Shown here: positions 35,195 to 44,582 of the stretch, in pieces | How the letters are laid out: each line of letters opens with the position of its first letter | How positions within the stretch are numbered: position 1 is the stretch's first letter | Source of the DNA: CALMEC01 sp963777565 | GTDB lineage: Bacteria > Actinomycetota > Thermoleophilia > Miltoncostaeales > Miltoncostaeaceae | Assembly: GCA_963777565.1 (NCBI GenBank) | Contig: CAVZQZ010000009.1 | Span: forward strand, 868,001-932,000 | Direction: 5' to 3' | Length of the DNA: 64,000 bases | Made by a program: the position numbers and the translations under genes | The notes under the pieces: generated by a model | Told to the model about the DNA's origin: nothing | What the model saw: only the letters and a program-made list of their open reading frames with translations | The model's database searches: none

Positions 35195-38100
35195 GTGCAC
35201 CTGCCATCGCTCGCACCATCACTCACCAGCCGCCTCGCGAGGCGACCCTTCATCGTTGGCCTCGTCATCCTGGCCGCGCTGCTCGCGACGAGCGTGCGCG
35301 CCCAGGCGGCCGGGACCGGCACGATGGACCTGTCCGTCGTCAGCGCCACCAATGCGGCGCAGCAGGTGACGACGTTCAAGTACATCGTCAACGTCGACAA
35401 CACCGGCACGACCGCGATCAAGTCGCCCATCGGGACCGACTGCGCCGCGGACAACCCCTTCTACGTCGACCTCGGGTCGCCGAACCACTGCCCGTGGACG
35501 TCCATCGCGGGCGTGCCCGGGTCGAGCCCGGTCGCGACGCAGGGCGATCAGTCCGACTTCGCGGGCAACGCGACGCTGACGCTGCCCGCTGGTCGCTACC
35601 TCGTCTCGGTGCTCGCCGACGGGTACAAGCTCGACGGCGAGCACTTCACCGTCCCAGACGGCGGCAACGTCGACGTGACGGTGCAGATGCAGCCCCTCCC
35701 GGTCCCGGACTCCACGGTCCGAGCACTCGTGTTCGAGGACAACGCCCCGACGAACAGCGCCCCCGACGTCCCGGCCGAGCAGGGCCTCGCCGGGTTCGAG
35801 GGCCAGCTGACGGACTACATCGGCCAGATCATCACCGACGTCTACGGCAACCCGCTCTGCACGACCTACAAAGGCGAGAACGCCGACACGCACGAGATCC
35901 CCAACACTCCGGAGTTCCGCAACACGGACGGCACGCCGATCGTCGACACGGTCGGCGGCCACTGCTACACCGACTCCACCGGGATGCTCGCCATCCCGCA
36001 CATGGGCACCAACCGCTACGCGTTGTCGGTGATCCCGCCGAACGGAACGGACTGGGTGCAGACCACGACCCTCGAGGGCAACCATGATTGGGACTCGTGG
36101 GTCATGGAGGGCAACACCGGTTACGACACCGAGTTCGTCCAGGCCGGCGAGCCCGTCCCGACGGCCGTCTTCGGCTTCGTCAAGCCGACTCCGCTGACCG
36201 GATCCGCGACCGGCGAGATCAAGGGCGTCGTCGACGCGATGAAGATCTACGTGCCGGCGATCGGTGGGATCCCGAACATCGGCCAGATCTGGGGCGGCCT
36301 GAACGGCGGCAAGATCGACAAGCCGATCGACCGCCCGTGGATCGCCCTGAGCGACCTGCAGAACGGCGACCAGGCCGTTTACGTCGGCCGCGGCAACGCG
36401 GACGGCACGTTCGACATCAAGAACGTCCCGGACGGCGATTACACGATCACGTGGTGGGACGACGCCCAGAACTACATCCTCGACCTGCAGCAGGTCACCG
36501 TCTCCGGCGGCCAGGTGGAGGAGCTGGGGATCCTCCCGCTGCAGGAGTGGTGGACCCAGTTCGAGGGCCACGTCTTCAACGACCTGAACAGCAACGGCAA
36601 GCGCGATCCAGGCGAGCCGGGCATCAAGGACATGGCCGTCACGATCAAGAAGCGCGAGAACTCGGTCATGGACCGCGGTGGCATCAGCGTCACGACCGCG
36701 GCGGACGGCTCCTACTCCATGGAGAACGTCTACCCGATGACCCAGTGGCTCGTGATGGAGGTCTACAACGACCGCTACTACACCACCGGCGTCACCTACC
36801 AGGCCGACAACCAGCCGGACGAGACGACCGTGCCCGGCAACGGCGTGGACGTGAGCATCCTCCCGATCATCGGCCTCGGCGGCCGGATCGACTGGGGTGT
36901 CAAGCCGTACCCGTCGACGAAGAACGGCGGCATCGTCGGCACCGTCAGCTACGACACGACCCGCAACGAGCTCGACCCGCGCTTCGCCGCGGTCGAGAAC
37001 TGGCAGCCGGGCATCCCGGACCTGCCGGTCGACCTGTACGCGCCGGTGCCCTGCGGCACGACCCAGAGCACCCGGTGCGACACGACCCCGGCAGGCGACA
37101 GCTACGAGGTCAACGCCGACGGCGCGTACACGCACGGTCAGCTCCTCAACCAGTACATCACCGAGAACTGGCAGCGCCCCGGCGCCGCGAACGGTGACGG
37201 CAACTGCGTCCCGCGGGACGTGAACGGCGACCGGCTGGAGTTCACCACCGACCAGCTCGTCACGAAGAACGACACCGACTGCCTCGAGGGCCCGCTCATG
37301 GGCGTTCAGTTCCAGCATGGGTTCTCGACCGTCGACGGCAACTACGGATTCATGGACGGCTGCTTCGGTCCGGGCGGCTTCGACCCGGCACGCAACGACG
37401 GCAAGTGCGCCGACGGCACCGACCCCACCGCCCTGACACCCGACGACTACATCGTCGACGTCGAGAACAAGGCGGATGTCCGCGGCCGTCCGATCTATAC
37501 GGTCACCAAGGAGGAGGACATCAACATCGGCAACGGCGACCAGACCGTGCCGCAGATCCCGCCGCCGGCGTGCGTCGGCGCGCTCCACACCGTCGACCTC
37601 GCTGGCGACCACGCCGACAACTACTCGGCGGTCGACCTGCCGAACGGCGTGCACGTCCCGGCGTCGACCCCGGTCGACAACCCGACCTTCGTCGACATCG
37701 GTGGCTCGCCGTATGAGGGAGGGCAGCGGCCGCTCTGCGACCAGAAGCTCGTCCACGTCAGCAACGGCCGTTCGGTTGCGCCCACGTTCAACATGTTCAC
37801 CGACGTGCCGCTGCCCGGCCGCTTCTGGGGCCTGCTCGTCGACGACCTCAACTTCTCGACCGACAAGCGCTCGCTGCTGTACGGGGAGAAGTCGGGCGTC
37901 CCGTTCGCCCCGGTCGGCATCTACGACTACACGAACCGCCTCGTCCAGACGGTCGAGTCGGACTACAACGGCCTGTTCGATGTGCTCCTGCCGTCGACCA
38001 ACCGCATTAACTGCCCGACCCCGTCCGGTGTCTGTGCGAACCTCTACCGGTTCGTCGGCAACGACCCGGGCGTACCCGGCAGGCTCAACGCCAACTACCG

Positions 38101-41100
38101 GCCCGAGTTCCGTACGATCGCCGCGGAGTTCGAGGCGTTCCCCGGCCTGCTCGTGCCGGCCGACCTCGCCCCGACTCAGGTGGGCGTCACCGTCCAGCTG
38201 CCCGGCGGCCAGACCAACTACGTCACCTGCAAGCTCGCCGACGACACGCCGCAGCTCATGGCGGTCAACCGTCCGTACGTGCGCCCGAGCGGTGACCGCA
38301 CGTTCACCATCGACGGCCAGGGCTTCGGGTCGCAGGGGCCGCGGTCGCTGGTAACGCTCAACAACACCACCGCCCTCACCGTGACCTCGTGGAACAACAC
38401 CCACATCGAGGTGACGGTGCCGGCCACCACCACCCCTGGCGCCTACCAGCTCGGCATCACCTCGAACAACGGCCAGAAGGCGATCAACGCACTGACCTTC
38501 CACGTCCTCGGCACCGGCTACAACCCGCCGGTCCTCGAGGTCGGGCCCAACGTGTCCAACCCGGCGTTCCGACCAGCGAACACGCTCCCGGCAACCGCCG
38601 ACCACGCGATCCAGAACGCGATCGACGCGGCGTCGCCGAACAGCCTGATCGTCGTCTACCCCGGCCTCGCGACCGCCGACAACCCCCGCCAGAACCCGCG
38701 GGGCGCGTACTACGAGAACCTCATCATCAACAAGCCCATCAAGCTCCAGGGGGTCGGCCCGGGCGGGATCCGGACCCAGTCCAACACAACGGTCCCCGGT
38801 TCGATCATCGACGGGAGCGCCTTCGGCGGCGACAGCCCGGTCGCGACCGATTGGCAGGCGAAGGTCGCCGGCCTCACTTGGGACGGCAACCAAAACGTCA
38901 ACGACGGTGCCGTCATCACGATCTACGCCCGCAACACCGGCTCGTCGGCCTTCCCGACCTCGGCGACGCCGGCCGACAGCCAGATCCCCTCGATCGACGG
39001 GTTCGATCTGCGCGGCGGCGACCAGCAGGGCTTCCCCAACAACATCAACCAGATCGGCGGCGGCCCGACCGGCCTGCCGGCGGCCATCGTCACCCAGGGC
39101 GGCGCGATCTTCGCGAACGCCTACGCCCGCTCCCTGCACATCAGCAACAACATCGTCCAGAACAACGGCGGCGGCTACGGGACCATCCGCATCGGCACCC
39201 CTGACCTGACGCCCGCCAGCAACTTCAATCAGAACCTGGTCATCTCGCACAACCGGGTGATCAGCAACGGCGGGACCAACCTCGCCGGCGGCATCGGCAT
39301 CTTCGCCGGCGCCGACAACTACGACGTCTCCTACAACGACATCTGCGGCAACTTCTCGGCCGAGTACGGCGGCGGCATCAGCGCCTACGGCTCGAGCCCG
39401 GGCGGGAAGATCCACGACAACCGCGTCTACTTCAACAAGTCGTACGACGAGGGCGGCGGCATCTTCATCGCCGGCCAGCTGCCCGCAAACCCGAACACCC
39501 TGTCGCCCGGCAGCGGTTCGGTGATCGTCGAGCGCAACCTCGTCCAGGACAACCTCGCAAACGACGACGGCGGCGGCATCCGATTCCTCATGGCCGGCAA
39601 CTTCCCCATGACCGTCCGCAACAACATGATCGTCAACAACGTCTCCACCCACGAGGGCGGCGGCGTGGCCCTCGACGACACGCCGAACGTGCGGTTCGTC
39701 AACAACACGGTCATGAAGAACATCACGACCGCGACCGCCGTCACCAGCAACGGGCTGCCCGCCCCGGCCGGGCTCTCGACCACGGCGAACAGCAGCCTGC
39801 TGCAGGCGACCCTGCCGGCGGGCAGCCCCACCTACAGCAAGCCGGTGATGTTCAACAACATCTTCTCGGACAACCGGGCCGGCACCCGCGCGGGCGACAC
39901 CGTCCACGGCATCGGCCTCACCGGCGATGCGAACCCCATCAAGTACTGGGACATGGGCGCCGCTGACGAGAACGCTGCGTCGCTCCTCTCGCCCACGAAC
40001 TCGGTCCTTCAAACCGGCGGGACCCAGGGCATCAATGCCTCCCCCACCAACGTCATCACCACCGACCCCGGAGTGGTGTCGACCTTCGATACCTCGGTCG
40101 ACATCGCCCCCTGGCGGACCAACCCCAACTTCGTCGGCGCGCTCCTCGTCGTCAACGACGTCCCGCCGACGCTCATGGGCAACTACCGCCTCAAGAACGA
40201 CAGCTCGCCCGCCTACAACGCTGGGGCTGCGAGCAAGACCGTCGGCGCGCTGAGCGTCGCAGCGCCGGCAGACGACTTCGACACCCAGCCACGGCCTGGA
40301 TTCGGCGCCTACGACATCGGCGCGGACGAGATCGTCGGCGACGTGACCGCGGACCTCTCGGTCACCAAGACCGACGGGGTGACCACCCCGGCCCTCGGAA
40401 GCACGATCACCTACTCGATCGTCGTCTCCAACGCCGGTCCCTTCAGCGCCACCGCAGCGCATGTCAACGACACGGTCCCCGGCGGCCTCGCCGGCGTGAC
40501 CTGGAACTGCAACGCAACTGCGGGTTCGAGCTGCGGCCCGACCTCCGGGTCCGGCAGCATCGCCAGCAAGGCGGTGGACATCGCATCGGGCGGCTCGCTG
40601 ACGTTCACGGTGACCGGGACGATCGTGTCCGCGGGCACCCTTGCGAACACGGCGACGGTCGCCGCGCCGATCGGCGTGGCCGACCCGAACCTCGCGAACA
40701 ACAGCGCTACCGACACTGACACCGTGGCGGCACCCCCTCTGCCCGCCCTGGACCCGCCGCTCGACACGTTCAACCGAGCCAACGCGAACACGCTGGGCGG
40801 CAACTGGAGCCAGGGGATTCTGCTTGGTAACGCGGCGATCAGGGTCAACGGCAACCAGGCCTTTGCACTCCTTTCTGGTCAGGCCGTCTGGGCGCCAGCC
40901 GGATCGCCTCCGCCTGCCGACCAGGCTGCCGCGTTCGACATGGCCAATGCGACATCAACCCCGACGACCGTCCGCGACGCGGCGCTGATCCTCAAAGCGA
41001 CCGGCGGGACGATATCCACGCCGACCATCTTCATCCGCGTGCTCTACAACAGCGCGGCAGGCAGGGTCGAGGTCGCGACGACAACCAACAGCGGGCTCGG

Positions 41101-41740
41101 CTACACCCTCCGTGGCTCGTTCCCGGTCACGTTCGCCGCAGGCGACCGGCTGACCGCCCGAGCCCTGCCCGACGGCTCGGTCCGGGTCTGGAAGAACACC
41201 GAGTTCATCGGGCTCGCCCTGACCCCGATGACGGGCGGAGGCCGAATCGGCATCCTCCTTTCCACCGGCGCCCGCATCGACAACTTCCGCGGCGCGGCGA
41301 CCACCGGCCTGAGCCTGCCCCTCGGCGCCCGGGTCCTCCGGGCGGGGATGAACGGCCCCGACGTTCAGCAGCTGCAGCGCATCCTCAGCGCACGCGGGCT
41401 GTCGGTCGCGGTCAGCGGGACATTCGACGCGAAGACCACCGCCGCCGTCAAGGCCCTGCAGCGGAAGTTCAAGCTCCGGGCGACCGGCATCGTCGACGCG
41501 GCGCTCCTGAAGCACCTCGGCGTCAACCCGCTCCTCGGCATGCGGGCCCTGCGGCTCGGCATGCGGGGCTCGGACGTCCGGGAGCTGCAGCGCGTCCTCC
41601 GGGCGCGGCACCTCACGGTGACGGTCAACGGGACCTTCGACGTGAAGACCCGCAGGGCCGTCACCACCCTCCAGCGGCGTTTCAAGCTCCGCGCGAACGG
41701 AGTCGCGAATGCGGCGTTCCTCCACCACCTCGGCTACTGA
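35195..41740 (+). CDS. Giant wall-anchored beta-helix protein
   Basis: 2181-residue exported protein. The start is a GTG preceded by GGAGAGG. The signal has a twin-Arg-like LARRPFIVGLVILAALL core. By eye the domains are: Ig/carboxypeptidase-like repeats (30-450), an SdrD B-like domain (about 457-536; FNDLNSNGKRDPGEPGIKD), an IPT/TIG domain (1019-1106), a right-handed parallel beta-helix (1135-1509) with N-N-x-V and Gly-Gly-Gly turns, a DUF11 domain (1715-1844; ADLSVTKTDG), a jelly-roll module (1856-2036; LDTFNRANANTLGG), and two peptidoglycan-binding domains (2043-2109, 2116-2181). It heads the surface cluster. Role unknown; a scaffold, adhesin or polysaccharide-binding protein is possible. 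Confidence 0.85.
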   Translation: MHLPSLAPSLTSRLARRPFIVGLVILAALLATSVRAQAAGTGTMDLSVVSATNAAQQVTTFKYIVNVDNTGTTAIKSPIGTDCAADNPFYVDLGSPNHCPWTSIAGVPGSSPVATQGDQSDFAGNATLTLPAGRYLVSVLADGYKLDGEHFTVPDGGNVDVTVQMQPLPVPDSTVRALVFEDNAPTNSAPDVPAEQGLAGFEGQLTDYIGQIITDVYGNPLCTTYKGENADTHEIPNTPEFRNTDGTPIVDTVGGHCYTDSTGMLAIPHMGTNRYALSVIPPNGTDWVQTTTLEGNHDWDSWVMEGNTGYDTEFVQAGEPVPTAVFGFVKPTPLTGSATGEIKGVVDAMKIYVPAIGGIPNIGQIWGGLNGGKIDKPIDRPWIALSDLQNGDQAVYVGRGNADGTFDIKNVPDGDYTITWWDDAQNYILDLQQVTVSGGQVEELGILPLQEWWTQFEGHVFNDLNSNGKRDPGEPGIKDMAVTIKKRENSVMDRGGISVTTAADGSYSMENVYPMTQWLVMEVYNDRYYTTGVTYQADNQPDETTVPGNGVDVSILPIIGLGGRIDWGVKPYPSTKNGGIVGTVSYDTTRNELDPRFAAVENWQPGIPDLPVDLYAPVPCGTTQSTRCDTTPAGDSYEVNADGAYTHGQLLNQYITENWQRPGAANGDGNCVPRDVNGDRLEFTTDQLVTKNDTDCLEGPLMGVQFQHGFSTVDGNYGFMDGCFGPGGFDPARNDGKCADGTDPTALTPDDYIVDVENKADVRGRPIYTVTKEEDINIGNGDQTVPQIPPPACVGALHTVDLAGDHADNYSAVDLPNGVHVPASTPVDNPTFVDIGGSPYEGGQRPLCDQKLVHVSNGRSVAPTFNMFTDVPLPGRFWGLLVDDLNFSTDKRSLLYGEKSGVPFAPVGIYDYTNRLVQTVESDYNGLFDVLLPSTNRINCPTPSGVCANLYRFVGNDPGVPGRLNANYRPEFRTIAAEFEAFPGLLVPADLAPTQVGVTVQLPGGQTNYVTCKLADDTPQLMAVNRPYVRPSGDRTFTIDGQGFGSQGPRSLVTLNNTTALTVTSWNNTHIEVTVPATTTPGAYQLGITSNNGQKAINALTFHVLGTGYNPPVLEVGPNVSNPAFRPANTLPATADHAIQNAIDAASPNSLIVVYPGLATADNPRQNPRGAYYENLIINKPIKLQGVGPGGIRTQSNTTVPGSIIDGSAFGGDSPVATDWQAKVAGLTWDGNQNVNDGAVITIYARNTGSSAFPTSATPADSQIPSIDGFDLRGGDQQGFPNNINQIGGGPTGLPAAIVTQGGAIFANAYARSLHISNNIVQNNGGGYGTIRIGTPDLTPASNFNQNLVISHNRVISNGGTNLAGGIGIFAGADNYDVSYNDICGNFSAEYGGGISAYGSSPGGKIHDNRVYFNKSYDEGGGIFIAGQLPANPNTLSPGSGSVIVERNLVQDNLANDDGGGIRFLMAGNFPMTVRNNMIVNNVSTHEGGGVALDDTPNVRFVNNTVMKNITTATAVTSNGLPAPAGLSTTANSSLLQATLPAGSPTYSKPVMFNNIFSDNRAGTRAGDTVHGIGLTGDANPIKYWDMGAADENAASLLSPTNSVLQTGGTQGINASPTNVITTDPGVVSTFDTSVDIAPWRTNPNFVGALLVVNDVPPTLMGNYRLKNDSSPAYNAGAASKTVGALSVAAPADDFDTQPRPGFGAYDIGADEIVGDVTADLSVTKTDGVTTPALGSTITYSIVVSNAGPFSATAAHVNDTVPGGLAGVTWNCNATAGSSCGPTSGSGSIASKAVDIASGGSLTFTVTGTIVSAGTLANTATVAAPIGVADPNLANNSATDTDTVAAPPLPALDPPLDTFNRANANTLGGNWSQGILLGNAAIRVNGNQAFALLSGQAVWAPAGSPPPADQAAAFDMANATSTPTTVRDAALILKATGGTISTPTIFIRVLYNSAAGRVEVATTTNSGLGYTLRGSFPVTFAAGDRLTARALPDGSVRVWKNTEFIGLALTPMTGGGRIGILLSTGARIDNFRGAATTGLSLPLGARVLRAGMNGPDVQQLQRILSARGLSVAVSGTFDAKTTAAVKALQRKFKLRATGIVDAALLKHLGVNPLLGMRALRLGMRGSDVRELQRVLRARHLTVTVNGTFDVKTRRAVTTLQRRFKLRANGVANAAFLHHLGY

Positions 41741-41776
41741 CCTGTTCCACCACGGCTCGAGAGGACTGACCAGGCA

Positions 41777-43159
41777 ATGACGCACGAACCACGATCCGAC
41801 CAGCTCAGCCGGCGGACATTCCTGAAATACGCGGGCGGGGCCATCCTCGTCGCGGCCGCGGCGGGTGGGGCAGGTCCACGACTCGTCCGTGACCTCGTCG
41901 GCCCGACATCGGCCGAGGCGGCCGGCCCGCTCACCCTCGAGCTGGCCGGCACGGACGGATGGATCTGGCTGCCGCCGACCCCGGAGATCAAGCCGTTCCA
42001 CCCGGACGTCCTCGCACCGTTCGCCGTCGACGATGGCACGAACCAGCCCAAAGGGCAGCTGACTACCTACATCTTCGGATTCCGCAACGTCAGTGGCCTG
42101 AGCGAGACCGACAAGTTCGGCCAGAAGAACAAGGCACAGCACAGCGCTCCGCTCATCTGGGTCGACGAGTACGACGGCGTGCCCGAGAACACCCTGTTCA
42201 TCAAGCTGACGAACCTCGGGCTCGCGCAGCGGCCCGACTTGTTCGACGCGCATACGCTCCACTGGCACGGGTTCAAGAACGCAATCCCGTATTACGACGG
42301 TGAGCCGTCGGGATCGGTGTCGGTCCCCGCCGGGCGCACGTTCGAGTACGCCTACCGGCCGCGTGACCCCGGTACGTACATGTACCACTGCCACGTCGAG
42401 GACGTCGAGCACGTGCAGATGGGCATGACCGGCATGGTCTTCGTCCGCCCGAAGCAGAACGGCAACACGGCCTACTTCGCGAGCGGCAAGTACGCCTACA
42501 ACGACGGGGACGGCTCGACGGGCTACGACCGCGAGTACGCGATGTTCATGTCCGAGGTCTGGGCCGAGGCGCATTGGGCGGACGCGCACATCCAGCTTCC
42601 GGAGTGGAGCGACTACCGGGCCGACTTCGCCTTGCTGAACGGCCGCGTCTACCCGGACACGCTCCTGCCGAGCACCCACGTCAACCCCACGCTCGGCGGC
42701 GGTCCGGCGTACCTCGCGGGCGGCGACCTGGACTGGTTGTCCGACCGGCCGGAGCTCCGCTACCAGCCGCTCTCGTCGCTCGTCACCTGCAACTCCGGCG
42801 AGCGTGTGCTCCTGCGCTTCGCGAACCTCGGCTTCACCCAGCAGACAATGACCCTGAGCGGGCTTCGGGCCACGGTCGTCGGCAAGGACGCGACGCTCCT
42901 GCGCGGCCGGACCGGGGCGAACGCCTCGTACACCACCGACTCGATCACCCTCGGCGCCGGCGAGAGCGTCGACGCCATCTTCACCGCGCCGGCGTACACC
43001 GGAGCTCCGGGCACATACGCCACCTACATGCTCTACAACCGCGAATACCGGCGTTCCAACAACCTCGCCCCCGGCGGCTTCGGCGGGCAGGCCACCGAGA
43101 TTCGCGTGTACCCCGCCAACAATCTGGGCCCCCAGACCTATCCGCACCAGGCGGTCTGA
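41777..43159 (+). CDS. Tat-exported multicopper-oxidase-like protein with T1 site and two HxH motifs
   Basis: 460 residues with a textbook Tat signal (SRRTFLKY at 11-18). The first cupredoxin domain carries HTLHWHG (His162, His164) and YMYHCHVEDVEHVQMGM (His204, Cys205, His206, His212, Met). This is the type 1 copper plus half-trinuclear pattern of type-B two-domain oxidases. The second cupredoxin domain, where HxHG is expected, reads QQTMTLSGLRATVVG, and its C-terminus has no HxH. The protein therefore seems to hold only half of the trinuclear ligands. The next gene encodes the missing type of motifs. Exported by Tat, probably folded with copper first. Confidence 0.85.
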   Translation: MTHEPRSDQLSRRTFLKYAGGAILVAAAAGGAGPRLVRDLVGPTSAEAAGPLTLELAGTDGWIWLPPTPEIKPFHPDVLAPFAVDDGTNQPKGQLTTYIFGFRNVSGLSETDKFGQKNKAQHSAPLIWVDEYDGVPENTLFIKLTNLGLAQRPDLFDAHTLHWHGFKNAIPYYDGEPSGSVSVPAGRTFEYAYRPRDPGTYMYHCHVEDVEHVQMGMTGMVFVRPKQNGNTAYFASGKYAYNDGDGSTGYDREYAMFMSEVWAEAHWADAHIQLPEWSDYRADFALLNGRVYPDTLLPSTHVNPTLGGGPAYLAGGDLDWLSDRPELRYQPLSSLVTCNSGERVLLRFANLGFTQQTMTLSGLRATVVGKDATLLRGRTGANASYTTDSITLGAGESVDAIFTAPAYTGAPGTYATYMLYNREYRRSNNLAPGGFGGQATEIRVYPANNLGPQTYPHQAV

Positions 43160-43182
43160 CCGTGACCGGGAAAGCGATCAAC

Positions 43183-44571
43183 ATGAACAGCCTCAAGTCA
43201 CTGCGACCCGGCCGCCGGGCCGCGTTCGCCGCGACGGCCGCCCTGGCCGGGTGCGTAGCCGCGGTCATGCCGTTCATGGCGAGCGGCAACGCCGGCTCCA
43301 CCCACAAGGGCGGCGTCGTCTGCACCAAGAGCACGGCCACCGCCGGGAAGCCCGTCTTCGACCTCACGGCGAAGGACGGCCACATCCAGTTGCCGGACGG
43401 CAACACCGCCTACATGTGGGGATACTCGACCGGGTACGACCACAAGAGCGGCGAGGTGAAGCCGGGCGACGGGGGCGCCTTCCAGCACCCCGGTCCGGTC
43501 CTTTGCGTGACCGCCGGCGACACCGTCACCGTCGTGCTCCACAACAAGCTCAAGCACGACGACGTGTCGATCGTGTTCCCCGGGCAGAAGAACGTGAAGG
43601 CCGACGGCGCTCCGGTGCAGCCGCAGATGAACGGGTCGACCGTGACCTCGCTCGCGCAAACCGCGCAGAAGAGCGGCGGCACCGTCACCTACACCTTCAC
43701 GGCGGACCGGCCGGGCACGTTCCTCTACGAGTCCGGCACCAACCCGCAGATCCAGGTGAAGATGGGCCTCTTCGGCGCGCTGATCGTGCGCCCCGCCGGC
43801 CACCCGGACCAGGTGTACGACCGGGGCGACTCCAAGTTCAACCCGGACAGCGAGTACATGGTCCTGCTCTCCGAGATCGATCCGTACCTCAACCAGCGGA
43901 TGGAGCAGATCAAGACGAAGCTGGAGGCCAACCCGCCCCAGACGCCGCCCGCCCCGTTCAATCTGGCGAACTACCACCCGCGCTACTGGCTCCTCAACGG
44001 CCGCGGGTTCCCGGACTCGATCGCCGACAACTTCGCCGACTGGCTCCCGAACCAGCCGTACGGCGCCCTCGCGGAGATCAAGCCGAAGAGCGGGACGAAC
44101 CCGGACCCGAGCGTCGACCGCTATCTCAGCGTCGGCTCGCAGGACTACCCGTTCCACCCCCACGGCAACAACGCGAAAGTGATCGGCCGCGACGGCTACC
44201 CGCTCGAGACCGCGGACGTACTGAAGAGCGACCTCTCCTTCGACAAGTTCTCGATCCCGGCGGGGCCCGGCCAGACCTGGGATGCGCTCTTCGACTGGAC
44301 CGACCAGGAGCAGTACAACCCGGACACCAACCCCGTGCCCACGACCAACCCGCAACTGCAGAACCTGGTCATCGGCACCTTCTACGGCGGCACCCCGTAC
44401 CTCGGCACCCGCGGGCCGCTGCCGCCCGGCTCGTCCACCCAGAACGAGTGCGGCGAGTACTACATCATCGCCCACAACCACGCCCTGTTCCAGATCACCT
44501 CCTGGGGCGTGAACATGACGGGCCCCATCACATACACGCGGGTCAACCCGCCCAACACCCCGTGCCCGTGA
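43183..44571 (+). CDS. Multicopper-oxidase-like protein carrying the complementary HxH motifs
   Basis: 462-residue exported protein (MNSLKSLRPGRRAAFAATAALAG signal). Its first cupredoxin domain lacks copper ligands: where HCH would be, it reads GTFLYESGTNPQIQVKMG. The second has YPFHPHGNNAKVIG (His325, His327) and, near the C-terminus, ECGEYYIIAHNHALFQITSWGVNM (Cys423, His431, His433, Met445). These two HxH motifs are the kind the upstream protein lacks, so a composite trinuclear centre between the two proteins is plausible. An in-frame GTG at 43162, 2 bases after the previous stop, is an alternative start. Confidence 0.8.
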   Translation: MNSLKSLRPGRRAAFAATAALAGCVAAVMPFMASGNAGSTHKGGVVCTKSTATAGKPVFDLTAKDGHIQLPDGNTAYMWGYSTGYDHKSGEVKPGDGGAFQHPGPVLCVTAGDTVTVVLHNKLKHDDVSIVFPGQKNVKADGAPVQPQMNGSTVTSLAQTAQKSGGTVTYTFTADRPGTFLYESGTNPQIQVKMGLFGALIVRPAGHPDQVYDRGDSKFNPDSEYMVLLSEIDPYLNQRMEQIKTKLEANPPQTPPAPFNLANYHPRYWLLNGRGFPDSIADNFADWLPNQPYGALAEIKPKSGTNPDPSVDRYLSVGSQDYPFHPHGNNAKVIGRDGYPLETADVLKSDLSFDKFSIPAGPGQTWDALFDWTDQEQYNPDTNPVPTTNPQLQNLVIGTFYGGTPYLGTRGPLPPGSSTQNECGEYYIIAHNHALFQITSWGVNMTGPITYTRVNPPNTPCP

Positions 44572-44582
44572 GGAGACGAGAC

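Noticed and set aside
35219..40462. Uninterrupted 1747-codon frame antisense to the giant surface gene
   Set aside because: Its product is a monotonous Arg/Val/Asp/Gly mixture without domains, as expected opposite a GC-rich gene with strong third-position bias. The plus strand has signal peptide, recognisable domains and a ribosome site.
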